A DNA stretch of 64,000 nt from Bacillota bacterium (GCA_012837385.1 DURH01000059.1:18851-82850), one strand, 5' to 3'. Shown: positions 53,648 to 62,941, numbered from the stretch's first letter. Translations and numbers: made by a program. Notes: generated by a model from the sequence alone, not told the origin.

Positions 53648-54736
53648 GTGGCTGTAAATCACGTTCGTAGCTTCTCCAAAGGCACTGTATTGTTCTCCGC
53701 AGGCGAACAGGCTTCCTCCCTGTACTTCATTCTAGAAGGCAGAGTACTGGCAGTTAAAGAGCAACAGCAGGTGGCCCTGGGGCCTGGCGGCTTTTTGGGC
53801 GCTGTCCCTTTCTTTCAGGAAAGCCCCCACATCTACACCGCCATCTGCACAACTGAGGTAACCGCCCTCACCTTTACCAGGGAGAACAGCAGAGATCTTG
53901 TGGCCAAGCAGCCCTTGATTGCCCTTTCCCTCCTGCGGGAATTGGCGCTGCAGGTTCCCCAAACCGAGGAACTGGTGTTTATCCAAGGTCGTCAGGATGA
54001 GCCGGCTCAAACAACCTCTGATCAAGAGCTTCTGCCTGCAGGGCATCCCGCTTTGGAAGGAACGGTGCCGCTGGAATACGGCGATCTGCTCTTTTCCAGC
54101 GAGGTGGATTGTCCCGTCTGTGAAACCCGGTTTACCGCGACGCGCACCAGAACATCCCGCCTGCAGCTGGAGGAGCAGAAGCCTGACTTCCGCAATGTTT
54201 ACCGCAACTTCGAGCCCAATTTCTTCTATCTTTGGGTCTGCCCCCAGTGTCTCTTTACCTATCCAGAACGGCAGTACAACAGGGTTCCCCAGAGGGTTGT
54301 CCACCGGTGGAAGGCCGCGGTGGCAGCCAATCCCCCCAAGGCCTCGTTTGAGTTTGACACGCCTAGAACCCTGCAGCAGGTATTTGCCTCCTACTTCCTG
54401 GCTATGAAGACCTATGAGGCAGTGGGCGCGGGGCCGGAACTATGGGCCAACTTGTGGCTGCGTTTGCTGTGGATGTACGAGGATCTCGAAGAGGAAGAAT
54501 GGGCACGGAAAGCTGCCGAGCAGGCCCGGAAATACTTCGCGGAATCCTTGGCCACCACTGCCCGCAGTGCGGCAGGGGATCAGCGCGTGTACTTAATCCT
54601 GGGAGAACTGGATCTCAGGTTGGGTGACCGAGCGGAAGCGTTCCGCAACTTCCACGCCGCGGCCACCATAACTGGAGGAGATCCCCGCACCAAACGCTTA
54701 GCTTCGGATCGGATTCAGAGCCTCAGAGCTCAATAG
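53648..54736 (+). CDS. cNMP-binding domain fused to DUF2225
   Basis: Residues about 5-110 are a Crp-type cyclic-nucleotide-binding beta-roll (KGTVLFSAGEQASSLYFILEG, LGPGGFLGAVPFFQES). No HTH follows; instead residues about 150-360 form a DUF2225 module with two zinc-ribbon CxxC pairs (DCPVCETRF and WVCPQCLFTYPE) and a TPR-like helical tail. The role is unknown; a ligand-sensing adaptor is possible. GTG 53648 is preferred: AAAGGA abuts the ATG at 53639 directly, which would not work as a ribosome site. Confidence 0.87.
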   Translation: MAVNHVRSFSKGTVLFSAGEQASSLYFILEGRVLAVKEQQQVALGPGGFLGAVPFFQESPHIYTAICTTEVTALTFTRENSRDLVAKQPLIALSLLRELALQVPQTEELVFIQGRQDEPAQTTSDQELLPAGHPALEGTVPLEYGDLLFSSEVDCPVCETRFTATRTRTSRLQLEEQKPDFRNVYRNFEPNFFYLWVCPQCLFTYPERQYNRVPQRVVHRWKAAVAANPPKASFEFDTPRTLQQVFASYFLAMKTYEAVGAGPELWANLWLRLLWMYEDLEEEEWARKAAEQARKYFAESLATTARSAAGDQRVYLILGELDLRLGDRAEAFRNFHAAATITGGDPRTKRLASDRIQSLRAQ

Positions 54737-54754
54737 CCGAAAAAACTAAGGTGA

Positions 54755-54783
54755 TTGTATTAGTGGAACTGTTGTGGTATAAT
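54755..54783 (+). promoter_or_regulatory. tRNA-Arg promoter
   Basis: TTGTAT (54755-54760), 17-base spacer, TATAAT (54778-54783). It ends 12 bases before the tRNA and fits a sigma-A promoter. Confidence 0.85.
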
Positions 54784-54795
54784 AACTCGAGAGCG

Positions 54796-54871
54796 GGCCC
54801 CGTAGCTCAGGGGATAGAGCAGTGGTTTCCTAAACCATGTGCCGCAGGTTCGATTCCTGCCGGGGCCGCCA
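54796..54871 (+). tRNA. tRNA-Arg (anticodon CCU)
   Basis: Acceptor stem GGCCCCG/CGGGGCC, D stem GCTC/GAGC, anticodon stem GTGGT/ACCAT with loop TTCCTAA (anticodon CCT at 54829-54831), T stem GCAGG/CCTGC and an encoded CCA. All stems are perfect, so it is functional. It reads AGG codons. Confidence 0.97.
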
Positions 54872-54893
54872 CTACAACACCATGAAGACAGAT

Positions 54894-54930
54894 AAAGCTG
54901 ACACACTGCGGAAACAGGTGTCAGCTTTTT
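54894..54930 (+). terminator. Terminator after tRNA-Arg
   Basis: AAAGCTGACAC and GTGTCAGCTTT form an 11-base-pair stem with a 13-base loop and end in a T-run. No gene is seen between here and 55121. Confidence 0.9.
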
Positions 54931-55121
54931 GCATCGCTGCAGAGAAATGTCACGACCTGGCATCGAGGAGGAAGACGTGGATGCCATCGACAGTTTCCAT
55001 CTTCCGCCAGATCCCATGGTTTCCGGGGCAGGATTTAGGCAAAAAATTGCGTAAGAAATGATCAAATGTGACGGCGCGGCTGAGCACGGTGAGCAGCGTT
55101 CTACAAGGGAGGAGCGTTCAG

Positions 55122-56150
55122 ATGAATACCAGAAGGATGGCTAAGGTTCTTTTGCTTCTTTCACTGCTGTTTTTACTTGTACTCATAGGTGCTATGAGTA
55201 CATGGGCGGAGGGGGATGGCGGGCTGTTCCCAGACCCAGCTTTGGAAAGAGCAGTGCGGAGAGCCATCGATCGGCCCAGTGGAGTGATTACCCCAGATGA
55301 CGTTCGCGGCATCGATACTTTACATGCTTCTGGGGAGGGGATCACAGACCTAAGAGGCATTGAACACTTAGCAAGCCTCAGTTGGCTTGAGCTCAATGAC
55401 AACAAGATCAGTGACCTGAGCCCCCTATCAGGATTGAGCAATCTGAGGTGGCTCAGCCTGGAACGCAATGAAATCTCAGATCTCAGCCCCTTATCTGGTT
55501 TGACGGGCCTCGAGGTCCTTGAACTCAGCGGGAACAGCATTACGGATCTCAGTCCCCTATCCCAGATGCGGGCCCTTCAATATCTGGATCTTGCGGAGAA
55601 CAAAATCAGCGAAGTCGAACTGCGCGGTTTCCCCAGCCTCTACTATCTCAACCTCTCATCGAACCAAATCAGCGACCTCAGCGGGTTATCCGATCTACCC
55701 AGATTAGAGGGTCTCTATCTCAACAACAACCGCATCAGCGATATCAGTGCTTTGGCTGGAATGACAGAGTTAATGGCTCTTCATCTTTCGGGCAACGAGG
55801 AAATCAGTGAGATAGACGTACTCTCTGGTTTGACATATTTGTCCCACCTCTCCCTGGAAAACTTGCCCAAGCTAACCGATCTCAGCCCCTTGGCTGGCTT
55901 GCGGGGCTTGCAGGCACTCTACCTAAGTCGAACAAAGGTAAGCGACTTAAGTGTTTTGGCAGGCAAGCCTTGGTTGAATTATGTGGATTTACGGGGCAGC
56001 AGTGAGATCGTGGACATCAGCGTCTTGGCAGATGTGCCCCGGCTCACGTTCGTGGATGTGCGGGAGACTGGTGTCGACACATCCCCTGGGTCGGATTCCA
56101 TGGAGCTTCTCTTGGAGCTGGCAGCAAACGGCGTGAACGTGCTCTACTAG
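55122..56150 (+). CDS. Secreted leucine-rich-repeat protein
   Basis: A 342-residue protein with a Sec signal (residues about 1-29, ending STWA-EG) and roughly eleven leucine-rich repeats of about 22 residues, with the internalin-type unit LSxLxxLxxLxLxxNxISDLSPL. The capping region at residues about 35-70 is FPDPALERAVRRAIDR. No cell-wall anchor, LPXTG, GW or transmembrane tail follows, so it is released or held by other means. ATG 55122 follows GGGAGGAGC. It probably binds a protein or polysaccharide ligand. Confidence 0.92.
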   Translation: MNTRRMAKVLLLLSLLFLLVLIGAMSTWAEGDGGLFPDPALERAVRRAIDRPSGVITPDDVRGIDTLHASGEGITDLRGIEHLASLSWLELNDNKISDLSPLSGLSNLRWLSLERNEISDLSPLSGLTGLEVLELSGNSITDLSPLSQMRALQYLDLAENKISEVELRGFPSLYYLNLSSNQISDLSGLSDLPRLEGLYLNNNRISDISALAGMTELMALHLSGNEEISEIDVLSGLTYLSHLSLENLPKLTDLSPLAGLRGLQALYLSRTKVSDLSVLAGKPWLNYVDLRGSSEIVDISVLADVPRLTFVDVRETGVDTSPGSDSMELLLELAANGVNVLY

Positions 56151-56317
56151 CTGCACGTCGTATTGGGGAGGACATTATTTCCGCGCCACAAAGGAAGCGA
56201 GACTAGTGATACCGAATGGAAAAAACTAGGAGCTACTTGGGGAGATATCCTCTGCCTGGCCATCGCTGGCTGGCAGGGATGCTTCCCAAGCAGATTGGAA
56301 CGGGGAGGCGCGGAACG

Positions 56318-57019
56318 ATGAGAATCCTCATCGCCGACGATGAAGTAGACATTCGCAACCTAATCAAAACCAGCCTAGAGGAAAGCGGGTACACCGTCTT
56401 TGCTGCGCAGAACGGCAGGGAAGCCTGGGAGATCATCAGCAAGCAGCAGGTGGATTTGGCCATTCTTGATGTTATGATGCCGGTCATGGACGGGTTTTCT
56501 CTGCTCAGGCGGATCCGGGAACACAGCGTAATGCCTGTCATCCTCCTGACTGCCCGCACCGATGATGTGGATAAAGTGTTGGGGCTGGGCTTAGGAGCAG
56601 ATGACTACATCTCCAAGCCGTTTTCCGTAGCGGAGTTAATTGCCCGGGTGGGAGCGCAGCTGCGCCGCAGCACCGAATACTTGGCGCAGCAGGGACGAGT
56701 GGATGTTAGCCTCACCTACGGCAGGCTAGCCCTTGACAAAGAAGCGTGCTGCGCCTTTAAGGACGGAGTTCCCCTTGAGCTTGGTGCCAAAGAATATCGG
56801 TTGCTGCTGCATTTCATGGAAAACCCTGAACGGGTGTTTACTAAACGGCAGCTCTATCAGGCGGTGTGGGATGAGGAGCTCTACTTCGACGACAACACGG
56901 TGATGGTGCATATCAGCCGGCTGCGCAGCAAGATCGAAGACGATCCGCACCGGCCCCTGTATCTGAAGACCATCCGCGGCATCGGTTATAAACTGCACTA
57001 TACGGGGGAGACATTATGA
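56318..57019 (+). CDS. OmpR-family response regulator
   Basis: This 233-residue regulator has a receiver domain with the phosphorylation Asp in LAILDVMMPVMDG, the DD acid pair in LIADDEVDI and the lysine in YISKPFSVAELIARV. The C-terminal winged-helix effector domain begins LTYGRLALDKE. ATG 56318 follows GGGGAGGCGC. It overlaps the kinase start by four bases (ATGA), so the two are translationally coupled. Confidence 0.96.
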   Translation: MRILIADDEVDIRNLIKTSLEESGYTVFAAQNGREAWEIISKQQVDLAILDVMMPVMDGFSLLRRIREHSVMPVILLTARTDDVDKVLGLGLGADDYISKPFSVAELIARVGAQLRRSTEYLAQQGRVDVSLTYGRLALDKEACCAFKDGVPLELGAKEYRLLLHFMENPERVFTKRQLYQAVWDEELYFDDNTVMVHISRLRSKIEDDPHRPLYLKTIRGIGYKLHYTGETL

Positions 57020-58422
57020 AAACCAGGATTTCCCGGCAGTTCTTTGCCCATTACTTGGTTGTGTCTCTTCTTGTCCTCCTGTCCACGGTACTCGCCCTGT
57101 CCTTCCTGGCCATCGCCAGCCGGTTGGCGGCCAGTGCTTTTGCCACAAACAGATACCCCGCCAGTGCCTTGATGCGCGACGACTATGCTCAGATCGATGC
57201 CTCGCCTGTGGTAGAGAGCGGAGGCAGTGTGACCATAATTGACCGAGATTTCCGCGTGGTACGCTCTGAAGGCCAAGATGCCCTGGCTCAAGACCAGCTC
57301 ACGGCTGTTGAGTTCACTGAATTCTTGGTCTGGAGCAAACACAAGAACACACCCTTCCACCACGATATCCTGTACAACCCTGAAGGCGAGTTTTGGCTGA
57401 TCGTCACCTTTCCCGCTTCCATACGCCTGGACTTCGCCTTTATCCTAAACAGCAAAGCTGCTGCCGGCGATCTGCGGACAGCCGCGCTAATTCTCGCCGC
57501 AGTGCTGGCAGTCTATCTGCTGCTGGTCTTCGCCCTCACCGCCCTGTACTCCGCAGTCACGGCCGCGCAGGTTACTGTTCCCCTGCGCAGGCTCACTGAA
57601 AGCACGAGGCGCCTCAGGGAAGGGGATTATTCTGCTCGGGTGGACCTCAAGCTTAGAAACGAGTTTGGGGAATTGCAGGACACCTTTAACGAGATGGCTT
57701 CCCGGATCGAGAAGGAGATTTCCCTGCGCAAGAAATCGGAGGAGGACAGGCGCCGGCTGATTCTCGACATCTCCCATGATTTGAAAAACCCCATGTCCAG
57801 CATTCAGGGCTACGCCGAGCGCATCCTGCACAAGCCAGAGATGAGCAGAGAGGAACTGGAGGGGTGCCTGCAGGTGATCCTCCACAACAGCGAGAGAACT
57901 AATGGGCTGATTACGGAACTCTTTGAGCTTTCCCAAATGGACAGCCCTGAGTTCACCCTCAGCAGGGAGCAGGTTGATCTCTGCGAGATCCTGCGCCAGC
58001 TGTGCGCCGAACTCGTGCCCCAGCTGGAACAGGCTGGGTTTGGGTATGAGTTCGAGATTCCTGAAAAGAGCGTTTTTGCCCTGCTTGATCCAGGCCGTTT
58101 CGGCAGGCTTATCCACAACTTGGCCAGTAATTCTCTGCGCTACAATCCACCGGGAACTACCGTTTCCGTGAGCCTGACAGCGAGCGATGGCAGGGCAGCC
58201 ATCACCTTCCGCGATGATGGGGTTGGGATTCCTGAGGAGCTTAAAGCAGATATCTTCAAACCCTTTGTCCGGGTGGACAGTACCCGCAATCCGGAAACGG
58301 GGGGAAGTGGATTAGGGCTTTCCATTGCCCAAAGAATTGCCCAGGCCCACGGCGGGGAACTCACCTTGCTCAGCGATGGCAGCCAGGGTAGTGCCTTCCT
58401 GGTGGTGCTCCCCACCATTTAA
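57016..58422 (+). CDS. Sensor histidine kinase
   Basis: This 468-residue kinase has two membrane segments (about residues 10-35 and 155-180) bounding an extracytoplasmic sensor domain, a HAMP segment (LTESTRRLREGDYSARVDL), and the dimerisation domain with the phospho-acceptor His in LDISHDLKNPMSSIQGYAE. The catalytic domain has the N box NLASNSLRYNPPG, G1 FRDDGVGIPEE and G2 GGSGLGLSIAQRIAQ. No sensor-domain family is recognised, so the signal is unknown. It pairs with the regulator upstream. Confidence 0.96.
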   Translation: MKTRISRQFFAHYLVVSLLVLLSTVLALSFLAIASRLAASAFATNRYPASALMRDDYAQIDASPVVESGGSVTIIDRDFRVVRSEGQDALAQDQLTAVEFTEFLVWSKHKNTPFHHDILYNPEGEFWLIVTFPASIRLDFAFILNSKAAAGDLRTAALILAAVLAVYLLLVFALTALYSAVTAAQVTVPLRRLTESTRRLREGDYSARVDLKLRNEFGELQDTFNEMASRIEKEISLRKKSEEDRRRLILDISHDLKNPMSSIQGYAERILHKPEMSREELEGCLQVILHNSERTNGLITELFELSQMDSPEFTLSREQVDLCEILRQLCAELVPQLEQAGFGYEFEIPEKSVFALLDPGRFGRLIHNLASNSLRYNPPGTTVSVSLTASDGRAAITFRDDGVGIPEELKADIFKPFVRVDSTRNPETGGSGLGLSIAQRIAQAHGGELTLLSDGSQGSAFLVVLPTI

Positions 58423-58439
58423 GGTCGATTTAAGGTTGG
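58418..58439 (+). promoter_or_regulatory. Direct-repeat candidate site for the response regulator
   Basis: TTTAAGGTCGA and TTTAAGGTTGG share TTTAAGGT and are spaced by exactly 11 bases, one helical turn, the pattern of OmpR/PhoB-type sites. A TATAGT -10 box lies at 58467-58472. It is upstream of the next gene. Confidence 0.55.
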
Positions 58440-58530
58440 ATTCAGCTGTACGACAGGTTCTCCTGCTATAGTTTCTACGGTAGCAGTGAACTTGAAGTAC
58501 AGCTTTTCTTTGATTAATGGGGGTTTTACT

Positions 58531-59706
58531 GTGAGTCAGATCATTATCTTTCTTGTTCTTACTGTCTTGACCATTCTTGTTCTGGTTTGGCTGTTGTTCT
58601 TGGTGTCCGGCCGCGCCATCGCGCTGGCACTGGACAGGGCCAATCCCAGCCAGATCAGGCAATTGAAGAAGGCAGTACTGCTTCTGGCCGTGCTCATCGC
58701 CCTTACCGCGATACTAATCATCTTTTCCCAGTTAACAGCTTCTACCCCTAGGATTGACTCAGCTAACAGCATTGCAGAACTCACTCAGGTGGAGCTGAAC
58801 GGGAGGAAGCAGTGGATCAGCCTGCGGGGCTGGGATCGGAGCAAACCGGTGCTGCTCTTTTTGGCAGGGGGCCCAGGAGGGACCCAAATGGGAGCGGTAC
58901 GCCATGAACTGGCGGAGCTGGAGAAGCATTTTGTGGTGGTGAACTGGGATCAACCAGGTTCCGGCAAGTCTTACTACGCCGACAAGATCAGCAACATCAC
59001 CGCCCAAACCTATATTGAGGATGGCTGGGCTCTCACGGAACACCTGAAGGAACGTTTCGGTCAGGAGAAGATCTACCTGATCGGAGAGTCGTGGGGCAGT
59101 GCCCTAGGGATTTTCCTGGTGAGTCGCTACCCCGAATCCTACCACGCCTTTATAGGTACGGGGCAGATGATTGACTTTGCCGAAACCGAACGGATCGATT
59201 ACGCCTTGGCCTTGGAAATTGCCGAAAAAAACAGCCACAGCGATTTGGTGGCCAAACTGAAGGGCAATGGTGAGCCGCCCTACTACGGCAGGGATGTTAC
59301 GTGGAGAAGCGCGGTCTATCTTAATTACCTCAATGCCTATATGGCAATCCAGCCCGGCATCCACAATCCCGGGTACAACACCCTGCGGGATTTGGGGTCT
59401 TCTGAATACGGCCTTCTGGATAAAATCAACTTCCTGCGGGGCATCATTGGCACGTTTAACCATGTGTATCAGCAGCTCTATCACATTGACTTAAGGAAAG
59501 ATTACGCCAAACTGGAGGTGCCTGTGTACTTCTTCTTGGGGCGCTACGACGTGAATGCACCTACCGCGCTGGTGGAGGAATACGTGCAGATCTTGGAAGC
59601 GCCTGAGAAGGGAATTGTCTGGTTTGAACATTCAGGCCACAGTCCCTGGATCAATGAAAGGGATAGATTTGTGAGGGAGGTACTTGCATGTTTCCAAAAA
59701 GACTAA
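58531..59706 (+). CDS. Membrane alpha/beta hydrolase
   Basis: This protein has two N-terminal membrane segments (QIIIFLVLTVLTILVLVWLL and AVLLLAVLIALTAILIIF), then an alpha/beta hydrolase domain. The oxyanion-type strand is LLFLAGGPGGTQMG, the nucleophile elbow is LIGESWGSALG with Ser, the acid is near FFLGRYDVNAP and the His in WFEHSGHSPW, all as in proline iminopeptidases. GTG 58531 follows GGGGG; GTG 58486 is upstream. The two-component pair and its 11-base repeats lie just before it, so it is a likely target gene. Confidence 0.85.
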   Translation: MSQIIIFLVLTVLTILVLVWLLFLVSGRAIALALDRANPSQIRQLKKAVLLLAVLIALTAILIIFSQLTASTPRIDSANSIAELTQVELNGRKQWISLRGWDRSKPVLLFLAGGPGGTQMGAVRHELAELEKHFVVVNWDQPGSGKSYYADKISNITAQTYIEDGWALTEHLKERFGQEKIYLIGESWGSALGIFLVSRYPESYHAFIGTGQMIDFAETERIDYALALEIAEKNSHSDLVAKLKGNGEPPYYGRDVTWRSAVYLNYLNAYMAIQPGIHNPGYNTLRDLGSSEYGLLDKINFLRGIIGTFNHVYQQLYHIDLRKDYAKLEVPVYFFLGRYDVNAPTALVEEYVQILEAPEKGIVWFEHSGHSPWINERDRFVREVLACFQKD

Positions 59707-60065
59707 TTCTCGGAGCTTTGCTCTTAGCTGCGCTGCTGCTCTCCGCCTGTGCACCCACAGGGAGCATAGTGGTTCTCCATAACCCCAGCCTAAACGGCTT
59801 CACCATGGATTTCAACCAGTTCAAGGCCACCAACAAGTGCCAGCTTTCTCTAGCCGCGGGAGATGTGGTGCAGGTGGAGGTGGATCGCCAGGGCGGTGAG
59901 ATCGGCCTCGTGGTGAGCGGCCTGAGGGGCAGTGAACCCTATGCAGGCAATGATCTGCCCACTCGCACCTTTACCATTGGAATCGCGGAAACCGATCAGT
60001 ACGTGTTCCTGATCACCGGGAAAAACGCCACGGGAAGGATCAAGGTCAAGAACCTAGGTCAGTAA
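59688..60065 (+). CDS. Small lipoprotein of unknown function
   Basis: A 125-residue lipoprotein with the lipobox LLSAC (Cys21) and a compact beta-rich mature part (MDFNQFKATNKCQLSLAAGD). ATG 59688 lies inside the end of the hydrolase gene, preceded by GGGAGGTAC, so the two are coupled. I do not recognise the family. Confidence 0.8.
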   Translation: MFPKRLILGALLLAALLLSACAPTGSIVVLHNPSLNGFTMDFNQFKATNKCQLSLAAGDVVQVEVDRQGGEIGLVVSGLRGSEPYAGNDLPTRTFTIGIAETDQYVFLITGKNATGRIKVKNLGQ

Positions 60066-60070
60066 GCGAA

Positions 60071-60094
60071 GGCCCAGCATAGCTGGGCCCTCTT
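60071..60094. terminator. Terminator between convergent lipoprotein and secreted paralogue A
   Basis: GGCCCAGC and GCTGGGCC with a 3-base loop; CTCTTT follows. It can act for both strands. Confidence 0.8.
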
Positions 60095-60102
60095 TACTTC
60101 TC

Positions 60103-61431
60103 TTAGAAACCGTAAATCGTCTTGTTGTATCCCACTGACCACATGTAGTAATTGAAGGTCTGCTGTTGGATTGCCAGTGACGTCTGGTAATTCAGCCACT
60201 TTCTCGCGTCGTAGTTTCCATCCGTGCCAGACGTGCCATCGGCGGCCTGGGGAGCTGAACTGCGGATCACTTTGATGGCATAGTCGCGGTATTCTCCATC
60301 CCCTAAGCTCAGTGCTCTCCGTAGAGTAGTCCAAATGGCAGGAAGCTGCAGCACCTGCTGCCTTTCCTCATCGCTGAAATCCCGCCAAGCTTCCACCAGC
60401 CGCTCCTTAATCTCCTTTACCTTGAGATCAGAGATCAGCCTGAGGTCAGGTTCGCCGTTGTTCCCAAGGTGTTCCGCGAACACCAAAAATTCTGCATAGG
60501 CTGTAGCCGCTAGCTCTGTGAGGGGAGTGCGTCCTGGAACTAAGATGCGGTCTGCTTCAAGCAGGGCTTCTCGGATCAACTCCACAACAGGGTCGTTGGG
60601 CTCACTCTGTTCCACCCAATCCCAGACTGCCTGTTCCAGGGCGATCTGCATATCCATGAGCTCTTCTCGGTCATCCATCACCATGAGGAATGCGGCATAG
60701 AACGGGAAATCATCGAACTCGAGCATTCTTTCCTCGGAAAACGTCATCATAACGTCCCTGAGCTGAGAGCCGATCAAGGTTTCCTCAGCCAGTGAGAGGG
60801 GTGAACCGAGGGCGAACTCCAAGACGAACAAGAAACCGTCCACATTCATGTTGACCCTCTTTATCCATTCGTCGTCCACTTCATCCACCACAGCGAGGGG
60901 CACATCGTCTGAGCCAGAGGTCAAGGAGTTGACAAAGCGCTCCATCAACTCCAGGGCACGATCCTCATCAAACGAGTTCCTGTGGACCAGGTAATGAAAC
61001 CACAGGGTCTGTTCATATTCATTATCCTTGATAGTCAGTCCAAAGCCGTGGGCGCTGTACTGCCCTGCTCCCTGCTGCAGATTGAAAAAGGCATAGTCCC
61101 CGGTCTCATCCAATTCCCAGCCAAAAGCGTCCATTTCTGGGTTTTCCTCCTGGATGAGGGCCATGAACCATTCACCATGATCCTGAGCGTTCCAGCCTTG
61201 TTCATAGGGAAGAACCACCAGCCACAGCTGCTCATAGGTCTCTTCGTCGTATACCATAAAACCTGATTCAATCTCTTCAACGACCCAGCCATCTGGGTAC
61301 TCAAAGGATACACCATCTGCATTTACATATGTTCTCCATCTTACATTGGCTTCCGCGGAAGCTGAACCGAAAGCTGCACAGGCTAACAGAACAATCACGA
61401 CAGCGAAAGTCAACCGTTTCCACCACATCAT
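60103..61431 (-). CDS. Secreted paralogue A of unknown function
   Basis: A 442-residue exported protein. The signal peptide (MWWKRLTFAVVIVLLACAAF, then GSASA) is followed by a domain around residues 30-165 with FEYPDGWVVEEIESGFMVYD and QLWLVVLPYEQ, typical of the MOG1/PsbP-like fold. A helical C-terminal region (about 180-430) includes FLFVLEFALGSPLSLAEE, LLEADRILVPGRTPLTELA and LQLPAIWTTLRRALSLGD. It is a full-length paralogue of the gene at 61625. ATG 61431 or 61428 follows an AGGTGATA site. No enzymatic motif is evident. Confidence 0.85.
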   Translation of the reverse strand: MMWWKRLTFAVVIVLLACAAFGSASAEANVRWRTYVNADGVSFEYPDGWVVEEIESGFMVYDEETYEQLWLVVLPYEQGWNAQDHGEWFMALIQEENPEMDAFGWELDETGDYAFFNLQQGAGQYSAHGFGLTIKDNEYEQTLWFHYLVHRNSFDEDRALELMERFVNSLTSGSDDVPLAVVDEVDDEWIKRVNMNVDGFLFVLEFALGSPLSLAEETLIGSQLRDVMMTFSEERMLEFDDFPFYAAFLMVMDDREELMDMQIALEQAVWDWVEQSEPNDPVVELIREALLEADRILVPGRTPLTELAATAYAEFLVFAEHLGNNGEPDLRLISDLKVKEIKERLVEAWRDFSDEERQQVLQLPAIWTTLRRALSLGDGEYRDYAIKVIRSSAPQAADGTSGTDGNYDARKWLNYQTSLAIQQQTFNYYMWSVGYNKTIYGF

Positions 61432-61571
61432 TATCACCTGGCCTTTTCTTGGATTTCGCCAACACTTGGAAGATAACAGGGTATTCCCCATTAACTGGGA
61501 AAACCCTTTCCCACAACGCCTTCTTTTCCCACAATCTCGCCCGTGGCTGACTAGTGGGTAGTGGAGGAAAG

Positions 61572-61603
61572 AAAAGCACCGCTCCATCAGGGGCGGTGCT
61601 TTT
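61572..61603 (-). terminator. Terminator after paralogue B
   Basis: AAAAGCACCGCCCC/GGAGCGGTGCTTTT on the minus strand forms a 14-pair stem (one G-U) with a 4-base loop and TTTTC. It lies 21 bases past the paralogue B stop and upstream of paralogue A. Confidence 0.85.
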
Positions 61604-61624
61604 GACCAGATATCGCCGTTTCTT

Positions 61625-62941
61625 TTAGTACCACCAAACTAGGTTGGGGTTGAATCCAGCTGCCCACAGCCAGTTCTTGCAGACTGTGGAATGAACCTGC
61701 ATCATGGATTGATGCTGCAGCCAGCTCATGGGTTCGTCATCAGCCCCTAAGGATGAGGATGCACGGCGTGGGGGAGCAGCATCTCGGATGATCTGAATGG
61801 CGTAGGCGCGGTCCTTATCATCTCCAAGGTTGAGCACCCGGCGCAGGGTAGTCCAGACGGCGGGAAGCTGCAGTACCTGTTCCTTTTCCTGCTGATTTAG
61901 ACCTCTCCAGGCCTCCACAAGCCTTTCCTTGATCTCCCTAACTCTTCTTTCAGAAATGGACCGGAGGTCAGCAGTCCTGCTGCTTTCGATCTGTTCTGCG
62001 AAGGCCAAGAACTCCCCATAGGCGGTGGCAGCAACCTCTGTGAGGGGAGTCTTGCCTGGAACTAAGATGCGGTCTGCTTCGAGCATAGCTTCTTTGATTG
62101 CACTCACGATGGGATCAAATGGATCGCTCTCTTCGATCCACTCCCAGATGGCCTCTTCCAGGGCGCTCTTCATGTCTGCCAGCTCTTGTTGGTCTTCCAG
62201 AGCCATAATCACCTGGACATAGAAGGGAAAATCATCGTACTGGGCCAGCTCGGCATCTGAATATCCCATCAAAATGCCCTGCAGTTCGGCTGTGATTAAG
62301 TTTTCTTCTGCCAGCGTCAAGGGCGAACCCAGGGCAAACTCAAGGATAAACAAGAAACCGTCTACATTTCGGTTGATTCGCTCCATTCTGGCATTAACCT
62401 GCGGGGGAGGCACGCTGTCTGTTCCCGAGCCCAGGGAGGCGGCGAAATCACCAAGTATGGAAAGGGCCCGGTCTTCATCAAACAGGTCCCTATGGGCTAT
62501 GTAGTGATACCAAATGGTCTGCCTAAGATCACTGTCCTTGATGACCAAGGCGTAGCCCTGAGCGCTGTTCCTCCCACTTCCGTACTTCAGCTCAACCAAG
62601 ACAAGATCGCCAGAGTCATCGACCTCCCAGTCGGTGGCGCGCATTTCTGGGTTTTCTGCCTGGATCAGAGCGAGGAAGTATTCTGCGTGCTCACGGGCAG
62701 TCCAGGTTCTCTCAAAGGGCAGAAGCACCAGCCACAGCTGTTGAGTATCGTCTCGATCGTGGATCATAAAGCCTGACTCATGCTCTCCCACAACCCAACC
62801 TTCAGGATAGTCAAAAGATACGGATCCATCTGCCGTTACGTACGTTCTCCATCTCAAATTGGCTTCCGCGGAAGCCGCACAAAAAGTCGAGTAGGCCAAC
62901 AGAACAACTAGGGCACCGAAACCCAACCGTTTCCACCACAT
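61625..62941 (-). CDS. Secreted paralogue B of unknown function
   Basis: A 438-residue exported protein matching paralogue A over its whole length, including the shared ends: MWWKRLGFGALVVLLAYSTF in the signal peptide, SFDYPEGWVVGEHESGFMIHD in place of the FEYPDGW segment, FLFILEFALGSPLTLAEE, LEADRILVPGKTPLTEVA and VLQLPAVWTTLRRVLNLGD. The two are tandem duplicates that have drifted, and even their leaders share the CCTTTTCCCACA-type run upstream. ATG 62941 follows AGGTGGTAACC. It may bind a ligand or protein outside the membrane; no function is known. Confidence 0.85.
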   Translation of the reverse strand: MWWKRLGFGALVVLLAYSTFCAASAEANLRWRTYVTADGSVSFDYPEGWVVGEHESGFMIHDRDDTQQLWLVLLPFERTWTAREHAEYFLALIQAENPEMRATDWEVDDSGDLVLVELKYGSGRNSAQGYALVIKDSDLRQTIWYHYIAHRDLFDEDRALSILGDFAASLGSGTDSVPPPQVNARMERINRNVDGFLFILEFALGSPLTLAEENLITAELQGILMGYSDAELAQYDDFPFYVQVIMALEDQQELADMKSALEEAIWEWIEESDPFDPIVSAIKEAMLEADRILVPGKTPLTEVAATAYGEFLAFAEQIESSRTADLRSISERRVREIKERLVEAWRGLNQQEKEQVLQLPAVWTTLRRVLNLGDDKDRAYAIQIIRDAAPPRRASSSLGADDEPMSWLQHQSMMQVHSTVCKNWLWAAGFNPNLVWWY

